Position numbers and translations under genes: made by a program
The notes under the pieces: model-generated
Told to the model about the DNA's origin: nothing
What the model saw: the letters and a program-made list of their open reading frames with translations, nothing else
Database searches by the model: none
In this document: piece by piece, positions 11,901 to 20,541 of the stretch
Layout: each line of letters starts with the position of its first letter
Position numbering within the stretch: position 1 is the first letter of the stretch
Assembly (NCBI GenBank): GCA_937916845.1
Contig: CALFSK010000021.1
Span: 27,534-91,533, forward strand
DNA length: 64,000 nt
Source of the DNA: an uncultured Lactobacillus sp.
GTDB lineage: Bacteria > Bacillota > Bacilli > Lactobacillales > Lactobacillaceae
Direction of reading: 5' to 3'

Positions 11901-12516
11901 GCATAAGTTTAACTTTGGTGAGGCTTACTATGGGCTAGCCATGCAGATGTTAACGTACCTCGATGCGGTTTTGCATAACGAGACGGCTATTGTTGGTGAT
12001 CAGGACGCGGCTATCCAGTTAGCAGGGGCACTTTATATGCACATTAAAAATCCGGTCTTGAAACCTAAGGACGTTAACGCCGGATTTGAAGAAGCCCTCC
12101 TCAAAGAAAATAAGTACCGAGGAATTCTGGTTGATGACCCGACGTTGCTAGACCATTTGGATAGTGAGTTACAGACGACGACCGGAACGTCCAAGGTCTA
12201 TCCATTTAGACGTAAAAAGGACGGGACGTATAGTGGTGGCATTAGTCAGTCATTAGTGACGAATGCGCAACTGGAGCGACTTTTAAAGCATAATAGTCAG
12301 TTGATCGTTTCGGCAGCCAAAGACATCTTTGATGGAAAAATTGATTTGAATCCAATCCGGTTGAATGATAAAACGACCGCCTTACAATATTCGCCGTATC
12401 TAGCTATCATGCAGTTTGATGCCATGCTACCTGAAAATAATTACAATGATTTGCAGCCTTTGAAGCCTGCTGAAGTTCTGGCTAAGTTAAAAGCCGAATT
12501 GGGGGAAGAAAACTAA
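8923..12516 (+). CDS. rexB: ATP-dependent helicase/nuclease subunit RexB (AddB family)
   Basis: Partner of RexA in the complex that processes double-strand breaks for recombination. The GTG at 8923, 8 nt after GAGGAGGAA, is the likely start (protein MSLQFVLGS, 1197 residues); an in-frame TTG at 8896 lies upstream of that ribosome site. The C-terminal RecB-type nuclease core is visible as GIVDYKSS (about 985). The N-terminus lacks a Walker A GKT (it reads VLGSAKVDHRE) and the whole protein has a single cysteine, so the four iron-sulfur cysteines of Bacillus AddB are absent, as expected for a RexB-type subunit. The stop shares one base with rexA. Confidence 0.93.
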   Translation: MSLQFVLGSAKVDHREMMVRQLVKAMTAQPQAQFFYLVPNHVKFDTEVDVLNRLSREFAQPDLYAQSQVQIFSFTRLAWYLMKNEAAYQVPRLSAAGIDMLLYRILRRHQDELRLFGGEVSQTGFITQLAKEVNELQVANLQPEDVAHLAETTTVGDLQAKLHDLAIVYADFIEATAGKYLKPADLLAQLNAYLRHQDLHGTHIYLEQFTQLSSQEQGLITTMLERGANVTISLVLDHKVTDQVPENGTLFYQSGRLYYRLYQYARARQIPVLNDLYAKTVRVSAGLAALDDYWRGEPQAGDGQEQPNRNVHVMRADSRQNELAQVGRKIRAMVATKHENTADDYHYRDFLIMTRHLDSYKTMLAPMLQQLEIPYFVDLQRSMADHPLVELIGALFELEENQYQYRDIMRILKTELILPLVDGKPMDRKAYRQAVDLTENFVLKSGYSGRRWTQRADWQYFELTEGDAGVETDKNAGIAKQINLIHQFVAKTFPPFFKALSAANDGRAAATVLVNFLTRQGVTQQLLAWRDAALDRQDVAAAAEPEQTWQTFCQMLDEYVAILGDEPFASEDFLALLQAGFEGASYSQIPSTLDQVLVSESGMVQSQDRKVVFMIGSTDLVMPDRIMTNNLLSDVDKATMQPALNELGSDHFLTDSAVVQLGNENFLNYTAFLSARKHLFFSAPLKDDQETDLNWSNYVVRITRHFKLNEQTYLTAPDPESEEVRPFVGTKRRTISHVIQVYRDVLTTNADHNQTGAALIKPAPVWVWLRRQLTRDPEFGPLAERLLAGLSYRNLPVNLTEENVTALYGNQIYTSISKLEEFYRNRYAYFLKYGLKLRERDVFELSAASTGEFFHAVLDGLIKAIRADQVPLASVADQELGQYLETVTKRVLDQPQFTILTSSNRMAYIQRQLISTVRQIAFAIRNQSKQSAAQPVQTEVLFGNVGKEHGLKALDFQIDATHSVHVRGKIDRLDEIQVADQRYLGIVDYKSSQHKFNFGEAYYGLAMQMLTYLDAVLHNETAIVGDQDAAIQLAGALYMHIKNPVLKPKDVNAGFEEALLKENKYRGILVDDPTLLDHLDSELQTTTGTSKVYPFRRKKDGTYSGGISQSLVTNAQLERLLKHNSQLIVSAAKDIFDGKIDLNPIRLNDKTTALQYSPYLAIMQFDAMLPENNYNDLQPLKPAEVLAKLKAELGEEN

Positions 12517-15500
12517 TGGAAACCAAAACACAATACACTGATAGCCAAAAGGCAGTGATTAGTCAGCAAGGGAATAACTTGCTAGTTTCTGCTTCCGCTG
12601 GTTCGGGTAAAACGACCGTCTTGATTGAGCGAATTATGCGCAAAATCATGGCGGGAACCAATATCGATCAGTTACTGGTCGTGACCTTTACAAATCTGGC
12701 TGCCAAACACATGAAACAAAAGCTAGAATCCCAACTCAATAAACGGATCTCTCGGTTTTTGACTGATCATCCAGACCAAACAACGGCTTCACCGGAAGTA
12801 CGGCAATTACGGCAACAATTAAACTTACTCGGGGTCGCAAATATTAGTACGCTCGATGCGTTTTGTTTACGCGTGATTCAGCGCTACTACTACGTGATTG
12901 ATTTAGATCCCGTGTTCCGGTTACTGACGGATAACACTGAGGGATTGCTGATTCGGGACCAAGTTTGGGACACGGTTAGGGAAAGTCTCTACGAAAAAGA
13001 CGGCGAGTTATTCGACCTGCTGACAGCCAACTTCTCTAATGACCGGAGTGATGACGGTCTTGGTCAGCTTGTTTTCCGACTGTTTGACTTTGCACAGTCG
13101 ACACCGGACCCTGAAGCTTGGCTCAACCAGCTGGTGACCAATTATCAGTTGCAAGGCGAATCACTAACTGCAACGCCGTTTTACCAGGAAAAGTTATTAC
13201 CGTTATTAAAAACTGAATTTGAAACGATGGTCAATCGAATGGATCAAGCCGTAAAAATCGCAACTGAGGCGGATTTAGCACCGAAGACGATTGAAGCATT
13301 GCAAGTGGCGCAACGTGATCTGGGCACCATGACCAGTGATTTGGATACTACGGATTGGAATGCGTTGCGGGCGGCCACGGCTAGTTTTAAAGTTGGTCGT
13401 CTAACTAAGACTTATAAGGATGACCTTGAAAAAACGGCCCGCGCCAAAGCGATGGGAACCCTTGTCGACGGTGTGAAAAAGCAAATGGGGAGTATTGGTG
13501 AGACCTATTTTGCGGCTGATGAGCAACAAGTCTTAGACGTGATGGCGGGAGCCGCTGCCATTGTGCAGGAATTAGTCCGGGCGACCCTATGTTTTAAAGA
13601 GGCGTTTGCTAAAGAAAAACGTCGGCGGCACGTTTTAGATTTTTCTGATTTGGAACATTTGACCTTGGCGATTTTGACGAATACGAGTGAGAGCGGTCAG
13701 GGCGCGCTAACGCAATTACGGGCGCAGTTTGAAGAAGTTATGGTTGATGAGTACCAAGATATCAACAGTTTACAGGAAAGTATCCTTCAACTATTAGCTC
13801 GCAAAACACCCGGCAATATGTTCATGGTAGGGGATGTGAAGCAGTCAATCTATCAGTTCCGTTTAGCTGATCCGTTACTATTTTTGGCAAAGTACCGTGA
13901 TTTTGGAACCCATCCGGAACACGGGGAACGAATCGTTTTGGCGGAAAACTTCCGGTCCGTTGAAAACGTGGACCGCTTAACGAACCTGATTTTTAGCCAG
14001 TTGATGGACGCACCAGTCGGGCAAATCGAATATGATCAAGCTGCGTATTTGAAGTACGGACCCAAAGATTATCCGGCTGATATGCCACAAACGACGAGCT
14101 TACTCCTATACCAGACGGACGATGATCAGCCGGCGGAGACGCCAGCGCATGGCCCCCAGCCGGATAATGATGATGAGGAAAGCAATTTTTCCATTGATGA
14201 TCCGTCGATTGGGAGTATTACGATGGTTGCCCAAAAGATTCTGGCCCTGAAAAAAATGGACCACCCAATCTTCGACCGCTCAACCGGAAAATACCGGCCA
14301 TTTCACTACAGTGACGCAGCGTTGTTGGTGCCAACTCGTAACCATAATTTAACGATTATTGATATTTTCAAACAGTATCATATTCCAATCGTCGTTAACG
14401 ATGCTCAGAATTATTTCCAGACTACTGAAATTCGAATCATGATGGCCTTATTAAGTATTATTGATAATCCTTATCAGGATATCCCGTTGGTAGCGGTGTT
14501 GCGTTCACCGATCGTTGGGTTGGATGAAAACCAGTTAGTGTACTTACGGATTCAAAATAAGACGAGTGATTATTTCCAAGCGCTCCGCGACTTTTACCAA
14601 ACGTATCCAACAAAGGGCAATCCTAGCGCGTATGGGGACCAGTTATACGCAAAGATTGAAGTTTTCATGCAGCAATTGACGGCGTTTCGGGACTTAGCGC
14701 GGCGCAATCAGATTGTGACGTTGATCTGGCAAATTTATGAGCAAACGGGCTTTCTCGACTACGTTGGCGGAATGCCCGCTGGTCAACAACGCCAAGCCAA
14801 CTTGCACGCCTTATACGAACGGGCCTATACGTATGAACAAGGAAGCTTTAAAGGCTTATTCCAATTTGTGCGGTTTATCAAACGCATGCAAGAAAAGGAT
14901 CAAGACTTAGCTTCAGCGGTCGCTGAAACCGACACCGAGGCCGTTAGTGTCATGACGATCCATGGGAGTAAGGGGCTGGAATACCCAGTTATCTTTTTAA
15001 TGGATATGGACAAGCGGTTTAACCAGACCGATACCAGGGCTAATGCGCTAATGGATCGGGATGCCGGGATTGGAATCAACTACTTAGACCCAGAGCATCG
15101 GGTCAAGTACCCGACGCTACCACGGTTAGTAATTCAACAAGTCGTGAGTCAAAAGCTCCGGGCGGAAGAAATGCGAAAGCTATACGTGGCAATCACGCGT
15201 GCTCAACAACAGTTGTTCCTAGTTGGGACGATTACGTCAATTGATGCGGCTACCGAAAAGTGGCGTCAGGGCTTTAGTAGTGACGGGCGCGTGCTAAGTA
15301 CGTTAGCGCGGGTCAGCACGAATAATCAGCTCGACTGGGTCGGCATGGCTTTGATGCGGCATCCTTTGATGAAGGCGTATTGGGGGGACGAGTGGCCCAC
15401 CTATTCGCTGGAAGGCGATCAGACCAAGTTTACTTTGGAACTGGGGGATGCCAGCTCGATTGGGCAGCGTAAGCAGGTTGCTGGAACTGATGAACAACTC

Positions 15501-16304
15501 AGTTCGGTTGATCAAGTGGAACAGACCGTTGACGTTGATGTCGACCAGATGACCCGCGATGAATTGACCAATTTATTGAATTTCAAGTACGTGCATCAAG
15601 CATCCACGGTAACCACGGCCTACCAGTCCGTTTCAGAAGTTAAACGGTTGTTTGAAGATCCCGATGACGCACAGATGAATACGAATCCAACCGTTAGTGC
15701 GCAACACGCCAAGCCAACCAGTCGGTTCGTGACTGGCGACTTAGCAATGCCACAATTTTTGCAAACGACGCAGGAGCCGACGAGCGCTGAAGTGGGGAGT
15801 GCGACCCACTTGGTCTTGGAACAGTTAGACTTGACCCAAGCGATTGATGAGACTACCGTACAAGCAACGATTGATGACTTAGTAGCTAAACAAGTGCTGA
15901 CTAGTGAGGTCGCCCAATTGATCAAGGTTGATGCGATTGTCGGATTCTATGCCAGTGACTTGGGACAAACGATTCTAGCGGATCCTACCAAGGTTCACCG
16001 TGAAGTGCCGTTTTCATTATTATTACCAGCGCGCCAATTATTTGATGAGTTGGACGAACACGAGCATGCTAAAGTTTTGATTCACGGAATTATTGATGGC
16101 TACTTAGAAACAGCGGATGGGTTAATCTTGTTTGATTACAAGACTGACCACGTTAAGCAGCCCCAAGATCTATTGACTCGGTACGCAGGACAAGTTGAGC
16201 TATACGGCGCCGCGTTGCGTTCAATGTATCAACGGCCAGTTGTCCAACAGTACTTGTACTCGTTGCCACAGCGGACGTTTGTCCCGGTAACGAAGAAAAA
16301 ATAG
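12516..16304 (+). CDS. rexA: ATP-dependent helicase/nuclease subunit RexA (AddA)
   Basis: UvrD/Rep-type helicase with a RecB-like nuclease; the motor of RexAB end resection. 1262 residues. Walker A SASAGSGKT at about 25-33; Walker B VDEYQD near 410; helicase motif GDVKQSIYQFR near 445; MTIHGSKGLEYP near 815; VAITRAQ near 890; nuclease motif FDYKTDH near 1205. ATG overlaps the rexB stop by one base. A strong hairpin follows 6 nt after the stop. Confidence 0.97.
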   Translation: METKTQYTDSQKAVISQQGNNLLVSASAGSGKTTVLIERIMRKIMAGTNIDQLLVVTFTNLAAKHMKQKLESQLNKRISRFLTDHPDQTTASPEVRQLRQQLNLLGVANISTLDAFCLRVIQRYYYVIDLDPVFRLLTDNTEGLLIRDQVWDTVRESLYEKDGELFDLLTANFSNDRSDDGLGQLVFRLFDFAQSTPDPEAWLNQLVTNYQLQGESLTATPFYQEKLLPLLKTEFETMVNRMDQAVKIATEADLAPKTIEALQVAQRDLGTMTSDLDTTDWNALRAATASFKVGRLTKTYKDDLEKTARAKAMGTLVDGVKKQMGSIGETYFAADEQQVLDVMAGAAAIVQELVRATLCFKEAFAKEKRRRHVLDFSDLEHLTLAILTNTSESGQGALTQLRAQFEEVMVDEYQDINSLQESILQLLARKTPGNMFMVGDVKQSIYQFRLADPLLFLAKYRDFGTHPEHGERIVLAENFRSVENVDRLTNLIFSQLMDAPVGQIEYDQAAYLKYGPKDYPADMPQTTSLLLYQTDDDQPAETPAHGPQPDNDDEESNFSIDDPSIGSITMVAQKILALKKMDHPIFDRSTGKYRPFHYSDAALLVPTRNHNLTIIDIFKQYHIPIVVNDAQNYFQTTEIRIMMALLSIIDNPYQDIPLVAVLRSPIVGLDENQLVYLRIQNKTSDYFQALRDFYQTYPTKGNPSAYGDQLYAKIEVFMQQLTAFRDLARRNQIVTLIWQIYEQTGFLDYVGGMPAGQQRQANLHALYERAYTYEQGSFKGLFQFVRFIKRMQEKDQDLASAVAETDTEAVSVMTIHGSKGLEYPVIFLMDMDKRFNQTDTRANALMDRDAGIGINYLDPEHRVKYPTLPRLVIQQVVSQKLRAEEMRKLYVAITRAQQQLFLVGTITSIDAATEKWRQGFSSDGRVLSTLARVSTNNQLDWVGMALMRHPLMKAYWGDEWPTYSLEGDQTKFTLELGDASSIGQRKQVAGTDEQLSSVDQVEQTVDVDVDQMTRDELTNLLNFKYVHQASTVTTAYQSVSEVKRLFEDPDDAQMNTNPTVSAQHAKPTSRFVTGDLAMPQFLQTTQEPTSAEVGSATHLVLEQLDLTQAIDETTVQATIDDLVAKQVLTSEVAQLIKVDAIVGFYASDLGQTILADPTKVHREVPFSLLLPARQLFDELDEHEHAKVLIHGIIDGYLETADGLILFDYKTDHVKQPQDLLTRYAGQVELYGAALRSMYQRPVVQQYLYSLPQRTFVPVTKKK

Positions 16305-16309
16305 GACTT

Positions 16310-16354
16310 AAAAAATGTGCTCATCGCAAGTCAATTACGATGAGCACATTTTTT
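16310..16354. terminator. Bidirectional terminator between rexA and the GNAT gene
   Basis: Perfect 17-bp stem (AAAAAATGTGCTCATCG and its complement) with an 11-nt loop. A/T runs on both sides serve rexA on + and the acetyltransferase gene on -. Confidence 0.93.
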
Positions 16355-16375
16355 AAATAGCTGTTTGAATTTCAA

Positions 16376-16906
16376 CTAGGATAAGGTAATCTGATAGGCG
16401 TTTCGTAGGTCAGTTGCGTCGTCAGCCATATAAACGATGCCGCGATACGTAAACCCAGCTTTTTTGATAACGTGTTGCATCCGCGTGTTTTTTGCGTGGG
16501 TGTCGATCCGGATCTGCTTAAATCCGAGTTGGTAACTGAGCGTCATTAAATTGCTGAAATAAAAATCAGCTAAGTGTTGGCCGTGGTAGCCGCTCGCAAT
16601 GGCAATGCGGTGAATCGACGTGTAGTGGTCGTCACTCGCGGCTGACCAGCTACCATCATAAATGCGCGCGTAGTTCGGGTCGGGATGGGTCAGCAGGGTC
16701 GCGGTTCCCGCAACTTGGCCATCCACGATCAGCAGCCAGGCATTTTGAGCATCAATGTCTTTTTGCAGGTCACTTGCTTGGGGATAACCGTCCTGCCACT
16801 GTGGAATTTGATCGGCGGCAAGGGCTTGTTTCCCTTCGTTGATAATTTTCATCATTGCGTCCCGGTCTTGACTAGTTGCTAAACGGACGTACTTTGTCAT
16901 GAACAT
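16376..16906 (-). CDS. GNAT-family N-acetyltransferase
   Basis: About 176 residues with an acetyl-CoA-binding GNAT fold: IHRIAIASGYHGQHLADFYF corresponds to motif A and IRIDTHAKNTRMQHVIKKAGF to the C-terminal substrate-side motif. The substrate cannot be told from sequence. Start taken as the ATG at 16906 behind AAGAGAG; a GTG one codon upstream and an ATG two codons downstream are alternatives. It stands alone between two terminator or intergenic regions. Confidence 0.85.
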   Translation of the reverse strand: MFMTKYVRLATSQDRDAMMKIINEGKQALAADQIPQWQDGYPQASDLQKDIDAQNAWLLIVDGQVAGTATLLTHPDPNYARIYDGSWSAASDDHYTSIHRIAIASGYHGQHLADFYFSNLMTLSYQLGFKQIRIDTHAKNTRMQHVIKKAGFTYRGIVYMADDATDLRNAYQITLS

Positions 16907-17032
16907 CACTTACTCTCTTAAATTAATAGTTAATATTATAGGGCAACCTGTCCAGAAGTTAAAACAGAATCGTAGGGTTTTGTTCAGTTTCTGTTTATAA
17001 TAGGAATTATTAAAACATAGGAGTGACCAGTT

Positions 17033-17674
17033 ATGAAAATCTTTGTCATTGGTGCACATGGCCAAATTGGTAAGAAAATCGTCTCCAAATTAGTTGCAGA
17101 AGGTGATCAAGTCTTTGCAGGAATTCGGCAACCAGAACAGGCTGAAGCCTTTGAAGACGCTGGTGCGGAACCAGTTCAATTCAACTTAATGGCGCAACCT
17201 GAAGACTTAGCACTAGCGTTCCAAGGCATGGATGCCGTCGTATTTGCTGCGGGTTCCGGCGGTCAAACTGGGTATGATATGACGCTGATGATCGATCTAG
17301 ACGGTGCGGTTAAGTCGATGCAAGCTGCAGAAATTGCGCACGTTAAGCGTTACGTTATTATTAGTGCAGAATTCACAGCGGACCGGTCACGCTGGCCACG
17401 CGCCTTGCAGCCGTACTATGTCGCCAAGTACTACGCCGATGAATGGCTCAAGACCCGGACGCGCTTAGACTACACCATCTTGCAACCCGGAACGCTCGTT
17501 AATGATGCCGGCACTGGTAAGGTTACCGTTAACCCGCAAGTCGGTGGTGAAATCACCCGCGATGACGTTGCAACCTTTACCGTGCAAGCGTTAAACGCTC
17601 CCGCAACGATTGGTAAAACCATTGCAATCATCAATGGTTCGACGCCAATCAGTGATGCGGTCAATCAAAAATAA
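17033..17674 (+). CDS. NAD(P)-binding oxidoreductase, atypical SDR/NmrA-like
   Basis: 213 residues with an N-terminal Rossmann glycine motif IGAHGQIG (about 6-13), the usual atypical short-chain dehydrogenase form. VFAAGSGGQTGYD and YVIISAEF follow the fold, and YYVAKYYADEWLK supplies the YxxxK-like segment. The family includes flavin reductases and NmrA-like redox sensors; no specific substrate can be assigned. Single gene, GGAG ribosome site 8 nt before ATG, terminated by the hairpin at 17695. Confidence 0.85.
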   Translation: MKIFVIGAHGQIGKKIVSKLVAEGDQVFAGIRQPEQAEAFEDAGAEPVQFNLMAQPEDLALAFQGMDAVVFAAGSGGQTGYDMTLMIDLDGAVKSMQAAEIAHVKRYVIISAEFTADRSRWPRALQPYYVAKYYADEWLKTRTRLDYTILQPGTLVNDAGTGKVTVNPQVGGEITRDDVATFTVQALNAPATIGKTIAIINGSTPISDAVNQK

Positions 17675-17694
17675 TGATTAATTAAGTGGGCAAT

Positions 17695-17736
17695 AAAAAA
17701 GTTCCTTTCAGAAGTTTTTCTGAAGGAACTTTTTTT
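17695..17736. terminator. Bidirectional terminator
   Basis: Nineteen-base-pair stem (AAAAAAGTTCCTTTCAGAA with its complement) around GTTT. It is shared by the + oxidoreductase gene and the convergent - membrane gene, whose stop lies at its edge. Confidence 0.93.
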
Positions 17737-18148
17737 ATCGCGTAAAGGTCAGTAAGTAATGAATGGCTGATTTTAAGCGGGGGTACTGATGCCGGGCATA
17801 AAACTTAATGAAAAGCCGTCGGAATAAAAAGAAATAGCCATACGTATCGATGGCACAAATAATGATGATGATTGAGGACTGGTACGGGTCGGCGTGATAG
17901 CTCGTAATAATCGCGAAGATTAACACCATTAAACCGACGCAACTCGTGAGTGAAAGTAGATTTAAGCGCTGAAGGTCCCGGGTGCAGCGGCGAATGACGG
18001 CCCGAATTTCACTAGGGGCATCGCGCCACATCGTATCTTCAAGCGTGTTGAATAAGATTGTCATATCAAATGAAATTGCGAATGCCCGTCGAAAGACAAG
18101 CTGAACCGCAATTAAAATCAACGATAAAGTAATGGGTAACCAAAACAC
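17735..18148 (-). CDS. Small membrane protein of unknown function
   Basis: About 137 residues with an N-terminal hydrophobic helix (LPITLSLILIAVQLVF), a charged middle, and two more hydrophobic segments (LLSLTSCVGLMVLIFAIIT; SSIIIIICAIDTYGYFFLF). Start set at GTG 18148, because AAAGGAG lies 8 nt upstream of it; a TTG at 18172 would place that ribosome site inside the gene. I do not recognise the family. It is transcribed towards the shared terminator at 17695. Confidence 0.65.
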   Translation of the reverse strand: MFWLPITLSLILIAVQLVFRRAFAISFDMTILFNTLEDTMWRDAPSEIRAVIRRCTRDLQRLNLLSLTSCVGLMVLIFAIITSYHADPYQSSIIIIICAIDTYGYFFLFRRLFIKFYARHQYPRLKSAIHYLLTFTR

Positions 18149-18400
18149 AGAAAAAAACTCCTTTAATAGCAATGAAAATATTTATTTTAACGGGGAGTTT
18201 AATCGGTAATGGTTTCTAAAAAATCTGATGACGCTCCCGTACTTTAATAGCAAATTAATTAATTTATTTAATCATCATACCACAATCTGGTGATGCTTCG
18301 GGAGTTAGAAATGTAATGGTTATTAAAACTTGATGCAAAAAAAATCCGGTAAATAAATTACCAGAAGTTTTTAAATTTGAAATGATAATTATTTTGCTAT

Positions 18401-19273
18401 TCAAAGGCTTAATTTAGTCATCAAAGTGGCTTGTTGGTCAGCCGTTAACGGCAGGATGGGCAAACGTGGTGTTCCGACTAGAATGTGTTCGGCATTCAAA
18501 GCGGCTTTGGTTGGTGCGGGTGACGGGGCACTGAATAGGGCTGCCATCTTAGGCATTAACTGCCGCTGGATTTTCCCTGCCGTGTGCCAATCTCCAGATT
18601 GAAGGGCCGTGTCCATGGCAAATAGTTGATCGCCAAAGAGGTGGCTCGCAACGGAAATCACGCCGTGTCCACCTAAAACCTGGGCGGTTAAGGTTTGGGC
18701 GTCCTCACCGGTATAAACGTAGAAATCACTTGGTGCTTGGTCAATAATGGCGGCTAATTCGCTGTCATCGCCACACTGCTTGATTCCGATAATATTGGGA
18801 TTTTGAGCTAGTTCCAGAACGGTCGCCACATTCATTTTAACGACGGTCCGTCCGGGGATGTTATAAATGATAATTGGAAGCTTCCCTTGATCCGCGATGG
18901 CGGTAAAATGGGCAATCATCCCGGCTTGATCGGGTTTGTTATAAGGCGGAACGACGACTAACGCTGCGTCAATCCCCTTAATTTGGCTGACGGCTTCGGT
19001 GAACTGAATGGTTGCGGCGGTATTGTTGGAACCGGTATTGGCAATCACTGGAACGCGGCCGTTAACGAGTTCGGCGGTTTTTTCATACAGCGCAAGTTTT
19101 TCAGTTAAGCTTAACGTCGGGCCCTCGCCAGTTGTGCCGCCAACAAGAATCCCCTCCGTGTGATGTGCCAGTAAGTGCTCGATCAGAGCGGCTAACCGGG
19201 CGTTGTCAACTTGGAGCTGGTCGTTAAATGGGGTGACCATTGCTGTAACGAGGTGTGCATTTTTAAGTGTCAT
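18401..19273 (-). CDS. dapA: Dihydrodipicolinate synthase family protein
   Basis: Class I aldolase-type TIM barrel of 290 residues. It shows the family's GGTTGEGPTLS, the active-site tyrosine loop IIYNIPGRT, and the Schiff-base lysine in IGIKQCGDD, so pyruvate chemistry is expected. Most likely 4-hydroxy-tetrahydrodipicolinate synthase for lysine/diaminopimelate; N-acetylneuraminate lyase or another aldolase of the same fold is possible. Its start overlaps the upstream aminotransferase stop (TAATG), forming a two-gene operon that fits the DAP pathway, where an aminotransferase acts a few steps later. Confidence 0.88.
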   Translation of the reverse strand: MTLKNAHLVTAMVTPFNDQLQVDNARLAALIEHLLAHHTEGILVGGTTGEGPTLSLTEKLALYEKTAELVNGRVPVIANTGSNNTAATIQFTEAVSQIKGIDAALVVVPPYNKPDQAGMIAHFTAIADQGKLPIIIYNIPGRTVVKMNVATVLELAQNPNIIGIKQCGDDSELAAIIDQAPSDFYVYTGEDAQTLTAQVLGGHGVISVASHLFGDQLFAMDTALQSGDWHTAGKIQRQLMPKMAALFSAPSPAPTKAALNAEHILVGTPRLPILPLTADQQATLMTKLSL

Positions 19274-20442
19274 TATTTAATCTCCTCTTGGTTTTGAGTG
19301 CGCCATAGTGCCAAACGATTCATACTTTCGCGTAAGGCTTTCTGGCTAGCCGCGTAGCTAATCCGAAACCAGCCTTCACCGGATGCACCGAAAGACGATC
19401 CGGGAATGACTGCAACCTGTGCTTCCTGTGCTAAACGCGTTGCAAATTGCCAACTGTTACCATCAAAGTCGGTAGGAACCTGTGCAAAAATGTAAAAGGC
19501 GCCAGTTGGATAGACGTAGTTAATGCCAATCTCACTGAGCCGCTTGACTAAGTAGTCGCGGCGTTCTTGATAAATGGCACGCATTTTTACACCGTCGTCC
19601 AAGCCATGGGTAAGGGCCTCAATCCCGGCCGCTTGACTGATGGAACTAGTCGAGGTGACGAGGTATTGGTGCGCTTTTTTCATTTCATTGATCAGGGCTT
19701 GAGGCGCCATAATAAAACCAAGCCGCCAGCCGGTCATGGCGTGTGACTTCGATAGTCCGTTGATCGTAATGGTCTTCTCGGGATAGAGCGTCGCAAAGGC
19801 AACGTGGGGCTGTTCGTACGTGAGCTCACTGTAGATTTCATCGCTGATGACGTACAAGTTGGCCCGTTTGATCACGGCTAGCAGGGCGGTTAATTCCGCT
19901 TGTGTATAAGTCACGCCGGTTGGATTGGTGGGATAGTTTAAAATTAAAGCCTTTAGGGGTTCACCCGCATGGCTCTGAATAACTTGTTGGAGCGTTGCGG
20001 GGGTTAATTTATAGCCGGTATTAGTCGTATCAATGGGAATCAAGTTTGCGTGCGCCATTTGAACGATTGGTTCGTAACTAGTATAGGCGGGTGTTGGGAG
20101 CAGCACGCCGTCTCCTGGATTCAAGAGGGTGAGCAAGCTGGTGGCGACCGCTTCGGTGGCACCGACCGTGGCGATGATTTCGCTAGGGGCGTAGCTCAAG
20201 CCGTACTTCTGGGCGAAGTATTGACTAGCGGCACGCTGTAAGGCACTAAATCCCATTAGTGGTGAGTAATGGGTCCAATCATCACGGATTGCTTGAATCC
20301 CAGCCTTTTTGACGTGTTCTGGTGTCGGGAGGTCCGGTTCGCCGACGGTTAGTTTAATCATGTTAGGCACGTCTGAAATAGCTTCATCAAAGCGCCGAAT
20401 GCCAGAAACTTGAATTTGTTGAATGATTTGATTAGTGTCCAT
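19273..20442 (-). CDS. PLP-dependent class I/II aminotransferase (PatA/AraT-like)
   Basis: 389 residues. Fold-type I aminotransferase motifs: NYPTNPTGVTY (PLP-contacting Asn), ISDEIYSELTY, the Schiff-base lysine in INGLSKSHAMTGWRLGF, and the substrate-carboxylate Arg in WFRISYA. Similar enzymes are annotated as aromatic aminotransferase or as N-acetyl-LL-diaminopimelate aminotransferase; coupling with dapA favours the second, but sequence alone does not settle it. Divergent from a MocR-type regulator, whose targets are often adjacent PLP-linked genes. Confidence 0.88.
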   Translation of the reverse strand: MDTNQIIQQIQVSGIRRFDEAISDVPNMIKLTVGEPDLPTPEHVKKAGIQAIRDDWTHYSPLMGFSALQRAASQYFAQKYGLSYAPSEIIATVGATEAVATSLLTLLNPGDGVLLPTPAYTSYEPIVQMAHANLIPIDTTNTGYKLTPATLQQVIQSHAGEPLKALILNYPTNPTGVTYTQAELTALLAVIKRANLYVISDEIYSELTYEQPHVAFATLYPEKTITINGLSKSHAMTGWRLGFIMAPQALINEMKKAHQYLVTSTSSISQAAGIEALTHGLDDGVKMRAIYQERRDYLVKRLSEIGINYVYPTGAFYIFAQVPTDFDGNSWQFATRLAQEAQVAVIPGSSFGASGEGWFRISYAASQKALRESMNRLALWRTQNQEEIK

Positions 20443-20485
20443 AAGATGAACTTCCTCTCGTTATGATTACCGACTATAATAAGAG

Positions 20486-20536
20486 AAAACTGTCATACTT
20501 AAAATAGACAATTTTAATAAAAATGAAAGGACAGTT
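20486..20536. promoter_or_regulatory. Putative operator between the aminotransferase and mocR genes
   Basis: An imperfect inverted repeat AAAACTGTC-N12-GACAATTTT (20486-20515), plus a further GACAGTT at 20530 just before the mocR start. All lie in the 99-nt divergent intergenic region, where a MocR dimer would act on both genes. Confidence 0.45.
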
Positions 20537-20541
20537 GAAAC

